Shown piece after piece: positions 6,968-8,613 of a stretch of 8,613 bases of DNA. The position numbers and the translations under genes are program-made. Under the pieces are notes generated by a model. That model saw only the letters and a list, made by a program, of their open reading frames with translations. It made no database searches and was not told where the DNA came from. The DNA comes from CAYVBW01 sp964449995 (GTDB taxonomy: Bacteria > Patescibacteriota > Microgenomatia > UBA1400 > PJMF01). Position 1 is the stretch's first letter. Every line of letters begins with the position of its first letter. The stretch lies in the NCBI GenBank assembly GCA_964449995.1, contig CAYVBW010000024.1:1-8613 (forward strand), given 5' to 3'.

Positions 6968-7767
6968 CAGTAACACCATCGACCACGACATTTGATCTGA
7001 ACACTGCTAACGCAGATTATGACGATGTCGTGGTTACTGCAACTGATGAAGTGACCGGGCTGAAACTTGGCACGGCCACAGTCGATGCGGCAAATTACAG
7101 CGTAAGCGGAAATGAATTGACAATTAAAAAAGAATATCTTGACGATCTTGAGACGGGTGCACATGTATTTACTGTTTTAACAGCAGATGGCAACGGAACG
7201 TTGACTATAACAGTAGTTGACACGACACCAACGGCGACACCTAACACAGCAACGTTCGATAAGAACACAGCTGGGGCAGGATATGATGACGTAGAGAGCG
7301 TTATCGCCAATGGTGAAGTGAGTGCAGTAAAGAACGGTGGCTCCACCGTCAATACTGACAATTACACCGTTATAGAAGGAATACTGACCATCAAGAAAGA
7401 ATATCTTGTGGGGCTTACGGTTGGCGAAAAAACATTTACGATCGAAACTGATAACGGAAATTGCACCATAGTAATTACTGTGGTTGAGACAGCAAGCGTA
7501 CTGCCAGTATCGGCGACATATGACCTGAATGCGGCGGGTGAGAACCATGCTGACATTGAAGCCGTAGTAAGTGACGGGACGGTAAGCGCAGTGAAGAACG
7601 GCGAAGATGCACTGACACCGACTACAGACTACACAGAATCATCCGGAACAGTAACATTACTGTCAACATATCTGGCCACATTGACCGTTGGAACATATAG
7701 CATAATTATTGAGACCGACAACGGCAACTGTGAAATAGCACTGACAGTAGAAGACACTACCACTTAA
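6958..7767 (+). CDS. CBM_X2/Ig-like triple-domain extension of the capsid protein (-1 frame)
   Basis: 269 codons in the -1 frame from the slippery site to TAA at 7765, giving a 664-residue fusion with capsid residues 1-395. It consists almost entirely of three Ig-like beta-sandwich repeats. They match the X2 pattern: ATFDLN or ATFDKN near the start, a DYDDV or DV strand, AVKNG, then YTV or YSV and LTIKKEYL. L-VG and a final TDNGNxxIxITV strand complete each repeat. X2 domains occur in secreted carbohydrate enzymes, and Ig-like domains on phage heads are surface decorations that can bind glycans. Independent translation is unlikely. The first GTG (7030) has no SD, there is no in-frame ATG before it, and starting there would remove the first strands of repeat 1. 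Repeats 2 and 3 each carry one Cys (NGNC) that repeat 1 lacks. The ligand is unknown. Confidence 0.82.
   Translation: MSVAVTPSTTTFDLNTANADYDDVVVTATDEVTGLKLGTATVDAANYSVSGNELTIKKEYLDDLETGAHVFTVLTADGNGTLTITVVDTTPTATPNTATFDKNTAGAGYDDVESVIANGEVSAVKNGGSTVNTDNYTVIEGILTIKKEYLVGLTVGEKTFTIETDNGNCTIVITVVETASVLPVSATYDLNAAGENHADIEAVVSDGTVSAVKNGEDALTPTTDYTESSGTVTLLSTYLATLTVGTYSIIIETDNGNCEIALTVEDTTT
6962..7013 (+). promoter_or_regulatory. Stem-loop downstream of the slippery site (frameshift stimulator candidate)
   Basis: TAGCAGT (6965-6971) is exactly complementary to ACTGCTA (7003-7009), with a 31-base loop. GCG (6962-6964) can add three pairs with CGC (7011-7013) if A7010 is bulged, giving ten pairs in all. 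The core stem begins six bases after the heptamer, in the spacing typical of -1 frameshift stimulators. The capsid stop codon TAG is the first triplet of the core stem. The loop is long for a simple hairpin, so stability or a pseudoknot needs folding analysis. Confidence 0.5.
6970..7764 (+). repeat. Three tandem 264-base units encoding the Ig-like domains
   Basis: Units run 6970-7233, 7234-7497 and 7498-7764, the last with one extra codon. The aromatic residue of the TFD/TFD/TYD motif falls at 6991, 7255 and 7519, an exact 264-base (88-codon) spacing with no indel between anchors. DNA identity is only moderate, with short shared strings such as AAAGAATATCTT in units 1 and 2. The duplication is therefore old or under diversifying change, not a fresh copy. 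Confidence 0.88.
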
Positions 7768-7781
7768 ATTATTTCGAGAAC

Positions 7782-7811
7782 GGAGCACCCAATTCGGGTG
7801 CTCCATATTTT
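7782..7811 (+). terminator. Intrinsic terminator-like hairpin after the capsid/Ig genes
   Basis: GGAGCACCC (7782-7790) pairs perfectly with GGGTGCTCC (7796-7804) over nine bases with an AATTC loop, followed by ATATTTT. The T-tract is short and interrupted, so termination may be partial. It lies 15 bases after the Ig stop and just before the SD of the connector gene. It would lower transcription of downstream genes relative to capsid, or protect the capsid mRNA 3' end. Confidence 0.55.
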
Positions 7812-7826
7812 AGAGAGGACAAGGGA

Positions 7827-8147
7827 ATGGCAGGAACCATACTTGCAGATGATATAAAAACGGCAATGCGTATGCAACATAACGAACTAAACGCGGATAT
7901 TCAGCGCAATATCAATGCCGCAATTCTGGAATTGCAGAGAGTTGGAATATCTGCCGTGGCAGAGCCTGTTACTGCGCCTGCGGAAAATCCAAACAACGAT
8001 CTCATCAGGATCTGCATAGAATTTTATGTTAAATGGCAATTCAACTTTGAGGGAGAGGGAGCCAGGTATAAGACGGCTTTTGAAATGACCAGAGATTCCC
8101 TGTCATTGTCTGCGGCGTATAGGGAGGAAGAAGAATCTGATGTATGA
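7827..8147 (+). CDS. Head-tail connector (gp6-like DNA packaging protein)
   Basis: A small, mostly helical protein of 106 residues. ADDIKTAMRMQHNELNADIQRNINAAILEL (7-36) is followed by a variable, Ala/Pro-rich link (AVAEPVTAPAENP, 43-55). Next come NDLIRICIEFYVKWQFNFEGEGARY (57-81) and a last helix ending in SAAYREEEESDV. Size, helix layout with an aromatic second helix, and position right after capsid fit the HK97 gp6/SPP1 gp15 connector group, which forms a ring under the portal. The family is divergent in sequence, so the call rests on pattern and order. AGAGAGGA (7812-7819) is a good SD seven bases before the ATG. The 3' end overlaps the next gene by eight bases. Confidence 0.72.
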   Translation: MAGTILADDIKTAMRMQHNELNADIQRNINAAILELQRVGISAVAEPVTAPAENPNNDLIRICIEFYVKWQFNFEGEGARYKTAFEMTRDSLSLSAAYREEEESDV

Positions 8148-8445
8148 CGATATCATCTATTTGATTCAGGAGGCGGTAACGGTGGCCGACACAGGCGAAG
8201 AGGCGTTTGCGCTTAGCGAAAATCTCAGATACGCCAAAAAAAAATCGGTCGGCATGTCTGAAACATATAAAGCGTTAGCGCTCGGACTAAATGCGGAGAT
8301 AGTTTTTGAACTGGCAGATTATGCGGATTATTCCGATGAAACCAAGCTGAAATATAACGATGAGCTCTACCGCATTTTACGGACATATCGGAATGGCCAT
8401 AGGCTTGAAATAGTAGTGACCAGAGACAACCACACGGAGGATTGA
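8140..8445 (+). CDS. Head closure/head-tail joining protein
   Basis: 101 residues. It begins MYDDIIYLIQEA, has a middle with FALSENLRYAKKKSVGMSETYKALALGLNAEIVFELADYADY (24-65), and ends with YNDELYRILRTYRNG and LEIVVTR strands. The arrangement of a short N-terminal segment, a strand with a basic turn, a helix, EIVFELADYADY, then YRI-RTY is that of the small head-closure (head-tail joining, SPP1 gp16-like) proteins that follow the connector in siphophages. They stop DNA leaking and give the tail a docking surface. GGGAGG (8122-8127) lies 12 bases upstream of the ATG, rather far, and the eight-base overlap suggests coupled translation. A run of nine A at 8236-8244 encodes KKK. It is A-rich but opens only a short -1 frame. 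Confidence 0.75.
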   Translation: MYDDIIYLIQEAVTVADTGEEAFALSENLRYAKKKSVGMSETYKALALGLNAEIVFELADYADYSDETKLKYNDELYRILRTYRNGHRLEIVVTRDNHTED

Positions 8446-8446
8446 A

Positions 8447-8613
8447 ATGGCTATCCCCAGCAGCGTAAAAATTAAAAAAGACGGAGTCGAGTATCTGAAC
8501 AATGTAGATCGTGTTAATTATACAATCAACGAACTCACCAGAGCCGCTTTAAAAGACGTCGGGAAATTTATATGCAATAGGGCAAGGAAGAAACTGCCAC
8601 GCAAGACCGGAAG
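8447..8613 (+). CDS. HK97-gp10-like head-tail/tail completion protein, N-terminal part (3' end outside window)
   Basis: An ORF from ATG at 8447 stays open to the right edge, giving 55 complete codons plus two bases. It starts MAIPSSVKIKKDGVEYLNNVDR and continues with a helix, YTINELTRAALKDVGKFI, then CNRARKKLPRKTG. The helix followed by a basic RxKxPxxTG segment is typical of the beginning of HK97 gp10-like proteins, which lie between head closure and tail terminator genes. GGAGG (8436-8440) is six bases before the ATG, an excellent SD, and the previous stop is one base before the ATG. Only the first part is seen, so length and C-terminal domain are unknown. Confidence 0.7.
   Translation, partial: MAIPSSVKIKKDGVEYLNNVDRVNYTINELTRAALKDVGKFICNRARKKLPRKTG

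Noticed and set aside
7334..7349. Perfect short hairpin ACGGTGG/CCACCGT inside Ig repeat 2
   Set aside because: It is within a coding repeat with no T-tract or boundary nearby, and the two-base loop is tight. Probably codon coincidence (NGGSTV).
7030..7767. Ig-like region as an independent gene starting at GTG 7030
   Set aside because: There is no SD before this GTG. It sits inside repeat 1, so the first strands (TFDLN to YDDV), which match repeats 2 and 3, would be lost. The frame is open upstream to the slippery site.
8236..8244. Nine-A run in the head-closure gene
   Set aside because: The -1 frame stops after five sense codons (IGRHV) and the main frame is a complete protein.

Overview
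The window is a head-gene segment of a tailed phage or prophage from a Gram-positive host, most likely a low-GC Bacillota (Clostridia-like) bacterium. The support is strong GGAGG-type ribosome binding sites, ATGA/GTGA stop-start overlaps, A-rich codon use, and a gene order typical of HK97-like siphophages of that group. All recognisable genes are on the + strand. No integrase, lysis, host, tRNA or CRISPR sequence is visible, so the window alone cannot separate an integrated prophage from a free phage.

Layout: (1) 3-883 is the end of the early region. It holds the C-terminal part of an HUH-type (rolling-circle Rep-like) protein, cut by the left edge, and a small sigma-region-4-like regulator of the ArpU/RinA kind. 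(2) 884-975 is a short control region with a possible extended -10 promoter and a stable hairpin just before the next start codon. (3) 976-3889 is the packaging module: an HNH endonuclease fused to a P-loop kinase-like domain, a 170-base non-coding stretch with C/G tracts that is a good candidate for cos, then the small and large terminase subunits. (4) 3886-6967 is the capsid module: portal, ClpP-like (S14) prohead protease and HK97-fold major capsid protein. (5) 6958-7767 encodes three tandem CBM_X2/Ig-like domains with no credible start of their own. (6) 7768-8613 has a terminator-like hairpin, then a gp6-like connector, a head-closure protein and the start of an HK97-gp10-like protein that runs off the right edge.

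The most interesting feature is the capsid/Ig junction. The capsid gene ends CTA AAA AAA TCA GCG TAG. This contains an in-phase A_AAA_AAA slippery heptamer nine bases before the stop. A 7-bp stem, extendable to 10 bp, starts six bases after it. The -1 frame is open across the stop and directly encodes the first strand of Ig repeat 1. The three repeats keep an exact 264-base (88-residue) period that reaches back to the heptamer. The best reading is a programmed -1 frameshift that makes two products: a normal 397-residue capsid protein, and a minor 664-residue form carrying three surface Ig-like domains. Capsid or tail proteins with frameshift-added Ig domains are known in phages. The combination here (ClpP-type protease, triple X2 array, stop codon inside the stem) deserves checking.

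The genes form one assembly line. The regulator probably switches on late transcription. HNH, TerS and TerL cut and pump DNA through the portal. The protease matures the shell. The connector, closure and gp10-like proteins join head to tail. The Ig-bearing capsid subunits would decorate the outside of the particle.
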